Assembly: GCA_022843945.1 (NCBI GenBank)
Contig: JALHMR010000010.1
Span: forward strand, 1-64,000
Source: Rhodospirillaceae bacterium
Lineage (GTDB): Bacteria; Pseudomonadota; Alphaproteobacteria; CACIAM-22H2
Direction: 5' to 3'
Length of the DNA: 64,000 bases
Part shown: positions 17,992-27,438 of the stretch, in pieces
Layout of the letters: every line of letters begins with the position of its first letter
Position numbering within the stretch: position 1 is the first letter of the stretch
Notes under the pieces: model-generated
The model's database searches: none
Told to the model about the DNA's origin: nothing
The model's input: the letters and a program-made list of their open reading frames with translations, nothing else
Program-made: the position numbers and the translations under genes

Positions 17992-18316
17992 TCAGCGCGC
18001 CATAGAAGGCGCCGACGGTCCCCAGCACAAACAGGACGTTGCCCAGGCGGTTGACCTGTCGGGCACGGGCCTCGACCACGCGGCGGATCGGCGAGCGACG
18101 TTCCTTGCCGGCGACCAGTGTCAGGTAATACGAGCCGAAGGGTGTAGGGACGCTGAACCGGATATCGACCGGGTGCGTCTTCCAGGGTCGGTCCTGGGCC
18201 GCGATGGCGATCATCGTCTTGATTTCGGGTGGCAGCTGTTCGCGCACGGTCTCGGGCAGGCGGGACAGCAGCCAGGTATCGTCGTCGCTCAGAAGTGGCA
18301 GACTGGAAGCAGCCAT
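17954..18316 (-). CDS. Small single-pass membrane protein, tandem paralog A
   Basis: A 120-residue protein of unknown function. A soluble helix-rich N-terminus (WLLSRLPETVREQLPPEIKT) is followed by HPVDIRFSVPTPFGSYYLTL, a basic stretch AGKERRSPIRRVVEARAR, and a C-terminal hydrophobic helix ([23 protein letters not shown]). The same order and many identical positions occur in the next minus-strand gene, so the two are a tandem duplication. The charged AGxERRSPxRR block before the helix suggests a cytoplasmic domain anchored by its C-terminus. The coding end overlaps the histidine kinase gene. Confidence 0.72.
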   Translation of the reverse strand: MAASSLPLLSDDDTWLLSRLPETVREQLPPEIKTMIAIAAQDRPWKTHPVDIRFSVPTPFGSYYLTLVAGKERRSPIRRVVEARARQVNRLGNVLFVLGTVGAFYGALITAALLLTSILE

Positions 18317-18415
18317 AAGGAAATCCCATCGATCGCGGAGAGAGCCCGGTGCTCACTCGAGACTACGATGCCACCGGCCCGTGAATAAGGGGTTAAAACC
18401 TGAACGCACCCCCCC

Positions 18416-18772
18416 CTAGCGAAAGACGGTGCCGACCAGCAGGGCGATCAGCCGGTAGCCCGCGAAGAACAGGACGCCGACGGCGATGACAAACAGGATA
18501 TTGGCGGCCCGGGCGAGGTTGCGCCGGCGATCGGCCTCGCGGCGCTCGGGCGAGCGGCGTTCCTCGCCGGCGAGCACGGCAAGGTAGAAGCGCCGGAAAG
18601 GGAGGGGCAGCGACAGGCGTATGTCGACGTTGTGGTCGGCCCCGCCCTGGGCCGCGGCCTCGGCAATCGCCGCGCGCATGTCGGGGGTCAGGCGGGCCCG
18701 GATGTCCGGGGGCAGCCGCTCGATGATCCAACTGCCCCGTTGCCGCTCGTCCGCCGCCGTATTGTCGGCCAT
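18416..18772 (-). CDS. Small single-pass membrane protein, tandem paralog B
   Basis: A 118-residue protein paralogous to the preceding one. Shared blocks are RLPPDIRARLTPDMRAAIA, VDIRLSLPLPFRRFYLAVLAGEERRSPERR and a C-terminal helix NILFVIAVGVLFFAGYRLIALLV. Conservation of the P-x-PF-x3-YL core and of ERRSP between copies shows that these positions are under selection. No known domain was recognised. It lies 55 bases downstream of the FkbM-type gene on the same strand and 99 bases upstream of its paralog. Confidence 0.72.
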   Translation of the reverse strand: MADNTAADERQRGSWIIERLPPDIRARLTPDMRAAIAEAAAQGGADHNVDIRLSLPLPFRRFYLAVLAGEERRSPERREADRRRNLARAANILFVIAVGVLFFAGYRLIALLVGTVFR

Positions 18773-18827
18773 TGCCCCCGCCTGTTGTCGTCAGCCGGGA
18801 TGAGGCAATGCCCCCGGCCGCGGGTTG

Positions 18828-19763
18828 TCAAGCCGGCAGCGGCTCGGGCGTGGCGAGGAAGACCTGGCCCATGTCGATCTCCTCGGTCACCACGCGGCGC
18901 GGCCCGAACTCGATCGCGTAGGTCGTGTAGCCATAGCCTTTGAAGAACTTGACCGCGTCCATCAGGTTGCGGCCCTGCCGCTGCCAGTAGGACGGCTCAT
19001 AGAGGAAGAAGATCTTCGGGCGGTATTTCTCGATCGTTTTCAGCCCGCCCTGCAGCACGTTCCATTCCTCGCCCTGGGCCAGAAGCTTGATGACATCGAG
19101 CCGGGGAACCGGGTTCCGGGCGATGAAATCGTCGAGCGAATAGAGGTCGACATCGACCGCCCGGGTCGACTTGCCGACATTCTCCGCATGCAGGCTGGCG
19201 TTGGCGTAATTGCCGATCGTGTCGTCGTGCAGATAGAACGTGGTCTTGCCCGATTTGCTGGACAGCGCCGCCTGGTACGTCTCGACGAAATCGAGGCCGT
19301 TGAGGCGCAGATTGGCGCGCAGCCGCGCGTGCGGATGTGGATCGGGCTCGAAGCTCATGACCCGGCCGGTCGGGCCGACCCGGTTGCCCATGATGACGCT
19401 GTGCATGCCGATATTGGCGCCGATGTCGATGGCGACATGACCGGGCTGCAGCATGCGGTTGAGCAGCTCGCTGACCCGCGGCCGGAAATGGCCGTAGAAA
19501 AAGATGTACCACTCGCAGAACGAATGGGTGTCGACATGCATCTTCAGCCCGTCGTCGTAGTCGACGATGGTGCGCACCGGCTGGTTGTTGCCGGGGGGAT
19601 GGACCAGGCGCACCAGGCGATCGGTGCCCTTGGGATGAAAACGCCGGGTGATCTGGGCAAGCGTCCGGATCAGCGGCGAGCCGGTTTCCGGCGCGGGGTT
19701 CGGGGCAGCCTGGTTCATGGCGAGGGGAGTCAATTCGTGAACGGGGACGCGGACTTGGCTCAT
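18828..19763 (-). CDS. FkbM family SAM-dependent methyltransferase
   Basis: A 311-residue protein with the FkbM methyltransferase core. HVAIDIGANIGMHSVIMGNRVG is motif I, MSFEPDPHPHARLRANLRLNG motif II, and TYQAALSSKSGKTTFYL plus SLDDFI and LDVIKLLAQGEEWNVLQGG follow the family order. FkbM enzymes O-methylate hydroxyls on polyketides or, in polysaccharide settings, sugars. The family usually has DxKIDxEG at the motif here reading DVIKLLAQGEE, an unusual departure. The ATG at MSQVRVPV was chosen. A GTG nine codons upstream is also possible, and its shared ribosome site is weak. Confidence 0.8.
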   Translation of the reverse strand: MSQVRVPVHELTPLAMNQAAPNPAPETGSPLIRTLAQITRRFHPKGTDRLVRLVHPPGNNQPVRTIVDYDDGLKMHVDTHSFCEWYIFFYGHFRPRVSELLNRMLQPGHVAIDIGANIGMHSVIMGNRVGPTGRVMSFEPDPHPHARLRANLRLNGLDFVETYQAALSSKSGKTTFYLHDDTIGNYANASLHAENVGKSTRAVDVDLYSLDDFIARNPVPRLDVIKLLAQGEEWNVLQGGLKTIEKYRPKIFFLYEPSYWQRQGRNLMDAVKFFKGYGYTTYAIEFGPRRVVTEEIDMGQVFLATPEPLPA

Positions 19764-19882
19764 GTGCGAGCGATCCTGTGATCGTATCACCGCCGGAAGG
19801 GCGGGCTGTCAACAACGGATCGCCGGGCCGTTCATTCCAGCCTTGGCCGGGCGGCGACGACGCATGTCAGCGAGCAAAAACA

Positions 19883-19913
19883 TTGCGGTAACCTTTCGCT
19901 AATTTGTTAATAT
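19883..19913 (+). promoter_or_regulatory. Possible promoter of the glutamate dehydrogenase gene
   Basis: An AT-rich patch stands out against the GC-rich surroundings: TTGCGG (19883-19888) and TAATAT (19908-19913) with 19 bp between, or TTAATA at 18 bp. It lies 40 bases before the start codon in the divergent gap with the FkbM gene. Confidence 0.35.
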
Positions 19914-19953
19914 TAAAAGGTAAACGGCCCAGTTCACGGCTGAGGGGGAGACG

Positions 19954-22900
19954 ATGGCGAAAAGCGACAAGGGCCGCAAAGCCGAGATCGTCGACAAGAT
20001 CGCAAGCTTGGCCGCGACGCGGCTCAAGGGCGAGCCGGCCGAAACAGCCCAAGCCTTCCTCCGCCGGTTCTACGCCAACGTGGCGGTCGAGGACCTGGTC
20101 CAGATCGGCGCCGAGGATCTCTACGGCGCCGGACTCGCCCTGTGGCAGTTCGCCAAGATCCGCCAGCCGGGCAAGGCGCGCGTGCGCGTCTACACGCCCC
20201 GGCAATCCGAGCATGGCTGGTCGTCGCGCCATACGGTGATCGAGATCGTCAACGATGACATGCCGTTCCTGGTGGATTCGATCACCGCGGAGATCAACCG
20301 CCGCGATTTCAACGTTCATCTCGTCATTCACCCGGTGGTCCGGGTGCGCCGCGACGACAAAGGCAACCTCAAGGGTCTGGCCGAGGACGGAGCCAAGGAT
20401 GCCATCGCCGAATCGATGATGCATGTCGAGCTCGACGAGGTCACCGACGCGGCGGCGCTCAGCGCTTTACAGCAGGGCGTGGAATCGGTGCTCGAATCCG
20501 TTCGTGTCTCGGTCGCCGACTGGAAGGCGGTGCTCGAGCGCGGCCGCGAGGTCATCGAGGATCTCGACAAGAAGCCGCCGCCCCTGCCCAAGGAGGAGGT
20601 CAAGACCGCCCGCGATTTTCTCCAGTGGATGCTGGACAACCATTTCACCTTCCTGGGTTATCGCGAGTACGATTTTTCCGGCGAAGGCAGCAGCGCCAAG
20701 AGCGGCCTGACTCCCGGCCGCGGGCTCGGCCTGTGCCGCGACGACGCTTTCGTGATCTTCGATGGCCTGCGCAACCTCGGCGCCCTGCCGCCTGACGTAC
20801 AGGAATTCGTGCGCCAGCCGCGGCTGATGAAGATCGCCAAGGCCAACCGGCGTTCGCCGGTCCACCGCTCCGCCTATCTCGACGCGATCGGCCTCAAGAA
20901 GTTCGGCCCCAAGGGCCAGGTCGTGGGCGAACGCGTCTTCCTCGGCCTGTTCACCTCGACGGCCTATAGCGAGCGCCCCACGGCCATCCCGCTGCTGGCC
21001 GACAAGATCGCGCGTATCGTCAAGCGCTCGGGCATCGCGCCCAACAGCCACGACGGCAAGGCCCTGCAGCACATCCTTGAGACCTATCCGCGCGACGAGC
21101 TGTTCCAGGCCTCCGAGGACGATCTGCTGGAAACGGCGCTGGGCATCGTCCATCTGCAGGAACGCCAGCGCATCGCCCTGTTCGTGCGGCGCGATCCTTA
21201 CGAGCGGTTCATCTCGGCGATGGTCTTCGTGCCGCGCGACCGTTTCAACACCGATCTGCGCATCCGCTTCCACCAGATCCTGGCCAAGGCGTATGCCGGC
21301 CGGACCTCGGCGTTCTACGTCCATTTCGCCGACGATTCCCAGCTGGTGCGGGTGCTCTTCATCGTCGGCACCGTGCCGGGCAAGGTGCCGAACGTTTCGG
21401 TCGAAGAGCTCGAGCGCGAGCTCGTCGAGGCCGGCCGCAGCTTCAGCGACCGTCTCAAGGAGGCCCTGGTCGATGCCGAAGGCGAGGCGCAAGGGCTGGC
21501 CAAGCTGCGCCGCTACGGTGACGCCTTTCCCAGCGCCTATCGCGAGGACTTCACGCCCGAGCAGGCGGTAGCCGACATCATCACGGCCGAGCGCGTCTTG
21601 GGCGGCATCGAGCCGATCGGCCTCAACCTCTACCGGCAAGTCGACGCCGCGGATAACGAGCTGGGCTTCCGGGTGTTCCACAAGGATGCGCCGGTGCCGC
21701 TCTCGGACCTGCTGCCCATGCTCGAGAACATGGACCTCAAGGTCATGACCGAGGTGCCGTACGAGATCCGGCCGAAGGCGATCGGCACCAACGCCGCGGG
21801 CGAGGCTGTCTGGCTGCACGACTTCACCGTGATCTGCAATCACAAGGACGTCGACCTCGCCTCCGTCAAGGCGGCCTTCGAGGAGACCTTTTCCGCGATC
21901 TGGACGGGGCTCGCCGAATCGGACCGCTTCAATCGCCTGGTCATCGGCGCCGGGCTGCGGGTGCGCGAAGTTGCCGCGCTCCGGGCCTTTGCCAAGTACC
22001 TGCGCCAGGCCGGCATTCCCTTCAGCCAGAGCTACATGGAAGACACGCTGAGCGCGTACCCGAAGATCGCGCGCCGGCTGGTCGACCTGTTCCTCACCCT
22101 GCACGACCCGGCCAACCGTAAGGATGCCGACGTGCGGGCCAACGGCGTGGTCGTCGAGATCAACCACCTGCTGGACGAGGTGCAGAGCCTCGACGAAGAC
22201 CGCATCCTGCGGCGCCTGCTCAACCTCGTGCGCTCGACCCTGCGCACCAACTATTTCCAGAAGGGCGCCGACGGCCGCCCCAAGCCCTACATGTCCTTCA
22301 AGCTCGACAGCCAGAAGCTCGAGGAGCTGCCGCTGCCCCGGCCGCTGGTCGAGATCTGGGTCTATTCGCCCGAGGTCGAGGCCGTCCATCTGCGCGGCGG
22401 GCGCGTGGCGCGCGGCGGCATCCGCTGGTCCGATCGGCGCGAGGATTTCCGCACCGAGATCCTGGGCCTGATCAAGGCACAGATGGTCAAGAACGCCGTC
22501 ATCGTGCCGGTCGGCTCGAAGGGAGGCTTCTTCGTCAAGCGGCCGCCGCCGGCCGAGGCGGGGCGCGACGCGTTCATGGCCAAAGGCATCGAGTGCTACA
22601 AGACGCTGATGCGCGGGATGCTCGACATCACCGACAACCTGAGCCCGAACGGCGTGGTGCCGCCCAAGGACGTGGTGCGTCTCGATAGCGACGACGCCTA
22701 CCTGGTCGTCGCCGCCGACAAGGGCACGGCCACCTTCTCCGACATCGCCAACGGTGTCGCCCGCGACTACGGCTTCTGGCTGGATGATGCGTTCGCCTCG
22801 GGCGGCTCGGTCGGCTACGACCACAAGGCCATGGGCATCACGGCTCGCGGCGCCTGGGAAGCGGTGAAGCGCCACTTCCGCGAGCTCGGCCTCGACACCC

Positions 22901-24816
22901 AGACCACCGATTTCACGACGGTCGGCGTGGGCGACATGTCGGGCGACGTGTTCGGCAACGGCATGCTGCGCTCGACGCATATCAAGCTCCTCGCAGCCTT
23001 CGACCACCGCCACGTGTTCATCGATCCCAGTCCCGATCCGGCGATCTCCTTCGCCGAGCGTGACCGGCTGTTCAAGCTGCCGCGCTCCTCCTGGGCCGAT
23101 TACAACGCCAAGCTGATCTCCAAGGGCGGCGGCGTGTTCGACCGCAAGGCGAAGTCGATCAAGCTGACGCCGGAGATCAAGAAGGCGCTCGAGATCGGCG
23201 CCGAATCGGTGACCCCGGCGGAGCTGATGAAGGCCATTCTCAAGGCACCGGTCGACCTGCTGTTCTTCGGCGGCATCGGCAACTACTTCAAGGCGGCGAG
23301 CGAAAGCCACGCCGAGTGCGGCGACCGCGCCAACGACGCGATCCGCGTCGATGGTCGGGAGATCCGCGCCCGGGTGGTCGGCGAGGGCGCCAATCTCGGC
23401 GCCACCCATCGCGGCCGCATCGAGTACGGGCAGGCCGGCGCCGGCGGCAAGGGCGGCAAGATCAATACCGACGCGATCGACAACTCGGCCGGCGTCGACA
23501 CCTCGGATCACGAGGTCAACATCAAGATCCTGCTCGGCGATGTCGTGGCCCGCGGCGACATGACCATCAAGCAGCGCGATATCCTGATGGCGAAGATGAC
23601 CGACGAGGTCGCCGAGCTGGTGCTGCGCGACAACTATCTGCAGACCCAGGCGCTGTCGCTGGCCGAGCGCGACGGCGTCTCGGCGCTCGACCGCTGCCAG
23701 CGGCTGATCCGCGCCCAGGAGAAGAGCGGCCGGCTCAACCGTGCCATCGAGTTCCTGCCCGACGACGACGAGATCGCCCAGCGGGCGGCGGCGGCGCGCG
23801 GCCTGACCCGGCCGGAGCTTGCCGTGCTGCTCGCCTATGCCAAGATGTCGCTCTACGACGAGCTGCTGGCCAGCGACCTGCCGGACGATCCCTCGCTCGG
23901 CGAGGACCTGGTGAAGTACTTCCCCCGGCCGTTGCGCAAGGACTACGCCGAGGCGATCGCCCGGCACCGGCTGCGCCGCGAGATCATCGCCACGGTGGTC
24001 ACCAACTCGATGATCAACCGCGGCGGCGTCACCTTCGCCAACGACCTGCGGGAGCGCACCAACGCCGGCAGCCCGGATATCACCCGCGCCTATACCGTGG
24101 CGCGCCAGGTCTTCGGCCTGCGCAGGCTCTGGGCCGAGATCGAGGCGCTCGACAACAAGGCGCCGGCGGCGACGCAGTACCGGATGCTGGCGACGACGAT
24201 GCAGGTGCTCGAACGGGCGACGCTCTGGCTGCTGCGCAACAGCACCGGCCCGATCGACATCGCCGCGGCGATCCGGCGTTTCGAGCCGGGGACGAGCGCC
24301 CTCGCGGCCGCCATGCCCGGCGTGCTCGATGCCGGCCGTGTGGCGGAGAGCGCCAGGCTGGCCGCCACCCTGGCCGCGGACGGGGTGCCGACCGGGCTCG
24401 CCAACACCGTGTCCTATCTCGACGACATGATCGCGGCCCTCGATATCGTGCGCATCGCCGAGGCGGTCAAATCGGGCGTGCCCGAGGTGGCGCGGCTGTA
24501 CTTTGCGGTCGGGGCCCGGCTGGGCCTCGACTGGCTGCGCTCGGCGGCCGGCAAGATCAAGATCGAGACGCCGTGGCAGAAACGCGCGGTCGAAGCGGTC
24601 TACGACGACCTGTCCTCGCAGCAGGGCGAGATCGCCCGGCGGGCGGTCAATGGCGGCGGGGCGGGCGAGGCGGCGATGACTTCGTGGATGGCGAGCAACC
24701 AGGCCAACCTGGCGCGCATCGACGGGCTGATGACCGAGCTCAGGGCCTCCCCGGTCGTCGACCTGGCGGCGCTTACCGTGGCCGGTCGCGAGCTGCGGGT
24801 CCTGACCTCGAGCTAG
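19954..24816 (+). CDS. NAD-specific glutamate dehydrogenase, large (180-kDa) type
   Basis: A 1620-residue enzyme of the large NAD-GDH class found in alphaproteobacteria and actinomycetes. It converts glutamate to 2-oxoglutarate and ammonium, usually in the catabolic direction. The N-terminal half holds ACT-like regulatory domains (residues about 80-180 and 390-500 by pattern). The catalytic domain (about 720-1230) contains VARGGIRWSDRREDFRTEI and KNAVIVPVGSKGGFFVK with the substrate lysine, VGVGDMSGDVFGNGML, and the Rossmann part RARVVGEGANLG. GAGGGGGAG lies just before the ATG. A helical C-terminal domain follows. The gene is single and separated by 47 bases from the transporter. Confidence 0.96.
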   Translation: MAKSDKGRKAEIVDKIASLAATRLKGEPAETAQAFLRRFYANVAVEDLVQIGAEDLYGAGLALWQFAKIRQPGKARVRVYTPRQSEHGWSSRHTVIEIVNDDMPFLVDSITAEINRRDFNVHLVIHPVVRVRRDDKGNLKGLAEDGAKDAIAESMMHVELDEVTDAAALSALQQGVESVLESVRVSVADWKAVLERGREVIEDLDKKPPPLPKEEVKTARDFLQWMLDNHFTFLGYREYDFSGEGSSAKSGLTPGRGLGLCRDDAFVIFDGLRNLGALPPDVQEFVRQPRLMKIAKANRRSPVHRSAYLDAIGLKKFGPKGQVVGERVFLGLFTSTAYSERPTAIPLLADKIARIVKRSGIAPNSHDGKALQHILETYPRDELFQASEDDLLETALGIVHLQERQRIALFVRRDPYERFISAMVFVPRDRFNTDLRIRFHQILAKAYAGRTSAFYVHFADDSQLVRVLFIVGTVPGKVPNVSVEELERELVEAGRSFSDRLKEALVDAEGEAQGLAKLRRYGDAFPSAYREDFTPEQAVADIITAERVLGGIEPIGLNLYRQVDAADNELGFRVFHKDAPVPLSDLLPMLENMDLKVMTEVPYEIRPKAIGTNAAGEAVWLHDFTVICNHKDVDLASVKAAFEETFSAIWTGLAESDRFNRLVIGAGLRVREVAALRAFAKYLRQAGIPFSQSYMEDTLSAYPKIARRLVDLFLTLHDPANRKDADVRANGVVVEINHLLDEVQSLDEDRILRRLLNLVRSTLRTNYFQKGADGRPKPYMSFKLDSQKLEELPLPRPLVEIWVYSPEVEAVHLRGGRVARGGIRWSDRREDFRTEILGLIKAQMVKNAVIVPVGSKGGFFVKRPPPAEAGRDAFMAKGIECYKTLMRGMLDITDNLSPNGVVPPKDVVRLDSDDAYLVVAADKGTATFSDIANGVARDYGFWLDDAFASGGSVGYDHKAMGITARGAWEAVKRHFRELGLDTQTTDFTTVGVGDMSGDVFGNGMLRSTHIKLLAAFDHRHVFIDPSPDPAISFAERDRLFKLPRSSWADYNAKLISKGGGVFDRKAKSIKLTPEIKKALEIGAESVTPAELMKAILKAPVDLLFFGGIGNYFKAASESHAECGDRANDAIRVDGREIRARVVGEGANLGATHRGRIEYGQAGAGGKGGKINTDAIDNSAGVDTSDHEVNIKILLGDVVARGDMTIKQRDILMAKMTDEVAELVLRDNYLQTQALSLAERDGVSALDRCQRLIRAQEKSGRLNRAIEFLPDDDEIAQRAAAARGLTRPELAVLLAYAKMSLYDELLASDLPDDPSLGEDLVKYFPRPLRKDYAEAIARHRLRREIIATVVTNSMINRGGVTFANDLRERTNAGSPDITRAYTVARQVFGLRRLWAEIEALDNKAPAATQYRMLATTMQVLERATLWLLRNSTGPIDIAAAIRRFEPGTSALAAAMPGVLDAGRVAESARLAATLAADGVPTGLANTVSYLDDMIAALDIVRIAEAVKSGVPEVARLYFAVGARLGLDWLRSAAGKIKIETPWQKRAVEAVYDDLSSQQGEIARRAVNGGGAGEAAMTSWMASNQANLARIDGLMTELRASPVVDLAALTVAGRELRVLTSS

Positions 24817-24863
24817 CGCGACACAGTCTCGTAAGGTCGGGGGCCGGCTGTTAAGGTCGGCCC

Positions 24864-26156
24864 ATGCCTCTGCCGCCTGATTCGCCGCGCTTCGACCGGC
24901 GCGCCGTCGCCGCCTGGTGCCTGTTCGACTGGGCGAACTCTTCGTTTCCCGCGGTCATCACGACCTTCGTCTTCGCCACCTATTTCACGCAAGGCGTGGC
25001 CGCCGACCCGATCAGCGGCACGGCGGCCTGGGGCCATGCCCTGGCGGTGGCCGGGCTGATCATCGCCGTGCTCAGCCCCGTCCTCGGCTCGGTCGCCGAC
25101 ATGACCGGCCGGCGCAAGGCCTGGCTGGCGGCATTCGCGGCCCTCAACGTGGTCGCCATGGCGGCGCTGTGGTGGGTCCGGCCGTCGCCCGATTCGATGA
25201 TGCTGGCCCTGGTCGGCATCGTCGTGGCCACCGTCGCCTTCGAGCTGGCCAGCGTGTTCTACAACGCCCTGCTGCCCGAGCTGGTGCCGGCCTCGCATAT
25301 CGGCCGCGTCTCGGGCTGGGGCTGGGGGTCGGGCTATGTCGGCGGCATCGTCTGCCTGGGGCTGGTGCTGGTGCTGTTCGTCCAGGCCGAGACGCCGCTC
25401 TTCGGCCTCGACAAGCAGGCGGCCGAGCATGTGCGGGCAGCCTCGCCGTTCGCGGCGCTGTGGTATGCGCTGTTCGCCCTGCCGCTCTTCGGCTTTGTCC
25501 GTGAGCCTCTCGGCGGCAAGCTTGGTATGCGGCAGGCCGTGGCTCTCGGCCTGGCCGAGCTGCGGGCGACTCTGCGGTCCCTTCTGCGGCCCGAGCGTCG
25601 GCCGATCGCCTGGTTCCTCCTCGCCCAGATGATCTACGCCGATGGTCTGACGACTCTCTTCGCCTTCGGCGGGATCTATGCGGCCGGCACCTTCGGCATG
25701 GACCTGGCCGAGGTCATCGTCTTCGGCATCGCGCTCAACGTCACCGCCGGTCTGGGCGCGTTTTCATTCGCTTGGCTCGACGACCGCCTGGGCGGGCGCT
25801 GGACCATCGCCGTGTCGCTGGCGGCGCTGATCGCCGTCAGCACCGCCCTGCTGCTGATCGAATCGAAGGCCTGGTTCTGGGGCCTGGGCCTGCTGCTCGG
25901 CATCTTCTTCGGCCCCGTGCAGGCGGCCAGCCGCTCGATGATGGCGCGTTTGGCTCCGGCCGAGCACCGGGGGCAGATGTTCGGCCTGCTGGCGCTCTCG
26001 GGCCGCGTCACGGCCTTCGCCGGCCCGGCCATCCTGGGCTGGGCGACGGTGGCCGCGGGGAGCCAGCGTGCCGGCATGGCCACGATCCTGGCCTTCTTCG
26101 CCGTCGGCCTCGGCATCCTGCTGGTCCAAGTCCCGGCGGACCGCCTGCCGCGCTGA
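24864..26156 (+). CDS. MFS transporter, UMF1 (Atg22-like) family
   Basis: A 430-residue protein with about twelve membrane helices. The start is strongly diagnostic: AAWCLFDWANSSFPAVITTF, then FATYFTQGVA, and the MFS loop LGSVADMTGRRKAWL between helices 2 and 3. FYNALLPELVPASHIGRVSGWGWGSGYVGG is the UMF1 signature. Eukaryotic Atg22 exports amino acids from vacuoles. Bacterial UMF1 substrates are unknown. The position next to glutamate dehydrogenase makes an amino-acid or metabolite efflux role attractive, but this is only context. Confidence 0.88.
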   Translation: MPLPPDSPRFDRRAVAAWCLFDWANSSFPAVITTFVFATYFTQGVAADPISGTAAWGHALAVAGLIIAVLSPVLGSVADMTGRRKAWLAAFAALNVVAMAALWWVRPSPDSMMLALVGIVVATVAFELASVFYNALLPELVPASHIGRVSGWGWGSGYVGGIVCLGLVLVLFVQAETPLFGLDKQAAEHVRAASPFAALWYALFALPLFGFVREPLGGKLGMRQAVALGLAELRATLRSLLRPERRPIAWFLLAQMIYADGLTTLFAFGGIYAAGTFGMDLAEVIVFGIALNVTAGLGAFSFAWLDDRLGGRWTIAVSLAALIAVSTALLLIESKAWFWGLGLLLGIFFGPVQAASRSMMARLAPAEHRGQMFGLLALSGRVTAFAGPAILGWATVAAGSQRAGMATILAFFAVGLGILLVQVPADRLPR

Positions 26157-26231
26157 CACCTGGCTTTCGCTTGCCAGCCTTGAAGCTTGCTATATGTTGA
26201 CGCCGTTTTGCGCGGCAAAGCGGTAGTGTCG

Positions 26232-27413
26232 ATGAAATGTTCATTGTGCGGCCACCAGCCGACCGTCGAGTTCCTCAATCTCGGCCGGCAGCCACTCGCC
26301 AACAAATACCCCGCCGCGGCGGACTTTCAGACCGAGGATTTCTTCCCGCTCGCCGTGTATTTCTGCGAGCGCTGCAAGAACGTGCAGCTCGGCACGGTCG
26401 TCTCGCGCGAGCGCATGTTCGTCGACTATTACTACCTGTCCTCGGTGAACGCGGCGCTCGTCCGCCACTTCGAGGCACTGGCGGGAAAGCTCAAGGGCTC
26501 GCGCTTTGTCGTCGATGTCGGCTCGAATGACGGCATCCTGCTCAAGCCGCTGAAGGCGCTCGGCGTCAAGGCGCTCGGCATTGAGCCCTCGATCAACGTC
26601 TCGAAGATCGCCAACGACCAGGGCCTTGAGACGCTCACCTCGTTCTTCGACATCCCGGCCGCCACCGACGTCGGGACAAAATACGGCCGTGCCGACGTCA
26701 TCGTGGCCAGCAGCGTCTTCACCCATCTCGAGGATCCGCACGGCTTCATCGAGGCCGTGAAGGCGCTTCTCTCCGACGACGGGCGCTTCATCATCGAGGT
26801 CGAGTACATCGGCAACATCATCAAGAATACGCAGTTCGAGCGCTTCTATCTCGACCGGATCTTTTACTACTCGCTGACCTCGCTCCGCGCCCTGTTCGAG
26901 GCGCACGACATGGTCATCGCCGATGTCGAGCAGATCGAGCCGCATGGCGGCTCGCTCCAGGTCTTCGTCCAGCGCAAGGGCCACGGCAAACCACCGACGC
27001 CGAGCGTGGCCCGGCAGCTTGCCGTGGAGGCCGAAAACCTGACCGCGGCCAAGCTCGAGGCCTTTCGCCGCGAGGTCGATACCCAGCTCTCCGCGCTGAA
27101 GCGGATCCTCGGCGAGCACAAGCAGGCGGGCATCCGTGTCGCCGGCTACGGCGCTCCGGCCCGGGTCTCGACGATCTGCAACTATGGCGATATCGGGCCC
27201 TCGCTCATCGAGTTCACGGTCGACGACAGCCCGCTCAAGCAGAACAAGTACACGCCGGGCACCCACATCCCGATCGTCCCCAAGGAGCATCTGGACCGCA
27301 ACCGGCCGGACCTCCTTGTCGTATTCGCCTATGAATACTTCGAGGATATTCGTAAAAAGACCGGCGGCGCCTACCGCTACCTCCTGCCCATCCCGCCGCG
27401 CGAAGTCCGCTGA
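26232..27413 (+). CDS. Sugar C-methyltransferase-like protein with N-terminal zinc site
   Basis: A 393-residue three-part protein. The N-terminal domain has four cysteines in CSLCGHQP and CERCKNVQ, the zinc-binding Methyltransf_13 module. The middle is a SAM-binding domain with VVDVGSNDGILLKPLKALG and VIVASSVFTHLEDPHGF. The C-terminal Methyltransf_14 domain (GIRVAGYGAPARVSTICNY) matches sugar C-methyltransferases such as TylC3/NovU types, which add methyl to a ketosugar carbon of a nucleotide sugar. The ATG at MKCSLC was chosen, because upstream codons encode no family residues. It precedes the UXS-like gene by 25 bases. Confidence 0.85.
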   Translation: MKCSLCGHQPTVEFLNLGRQPLANKYPAAADFQTEDFFPLAVYFCERCKNVQLGTVVSRERMFVDYYYLSSVNAALVRHFEALAGKLKGSRFVVDVGSNDGILLKPLKALGVKALGIEPSINVSKIANDQGLETLTSFFDIPAATDVGTKYGRADVIVASSVFTHLEDPHGFIEAVKALLSDDGRFIIEVEYIGNIIKNTQFERFYLDRIFYYSLTSLRALFEAHDMVIADVEQIEPHGGSLQVFVQRKGHGKPPTPSVARQLAVEAENLTAAKLEAFRREVDTQLSALKRILGEHKQAGIRVAGYGAPARVSTICNYGDIGPSLIEFTVDDSPLKQNKYTPGTHIPIVPKEHLDRNRPDLLVVFAYEYFEDIRKKTGGAYRYLLPIPPREVR

Positions 27414-27438
27414 CCTCTTAATCCTGGCACCAACGAGC

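Noticed and set aside
20467-23967. A 3.5-kb open frame antisense to the glutamate dehydrogenase gene
   Set aside because: GC-rich codon bias leaves open frames on the opposite strand. The translated product shows no domain and is very rich in A, R, G, V and H, while the sense frame is a full enzyme.
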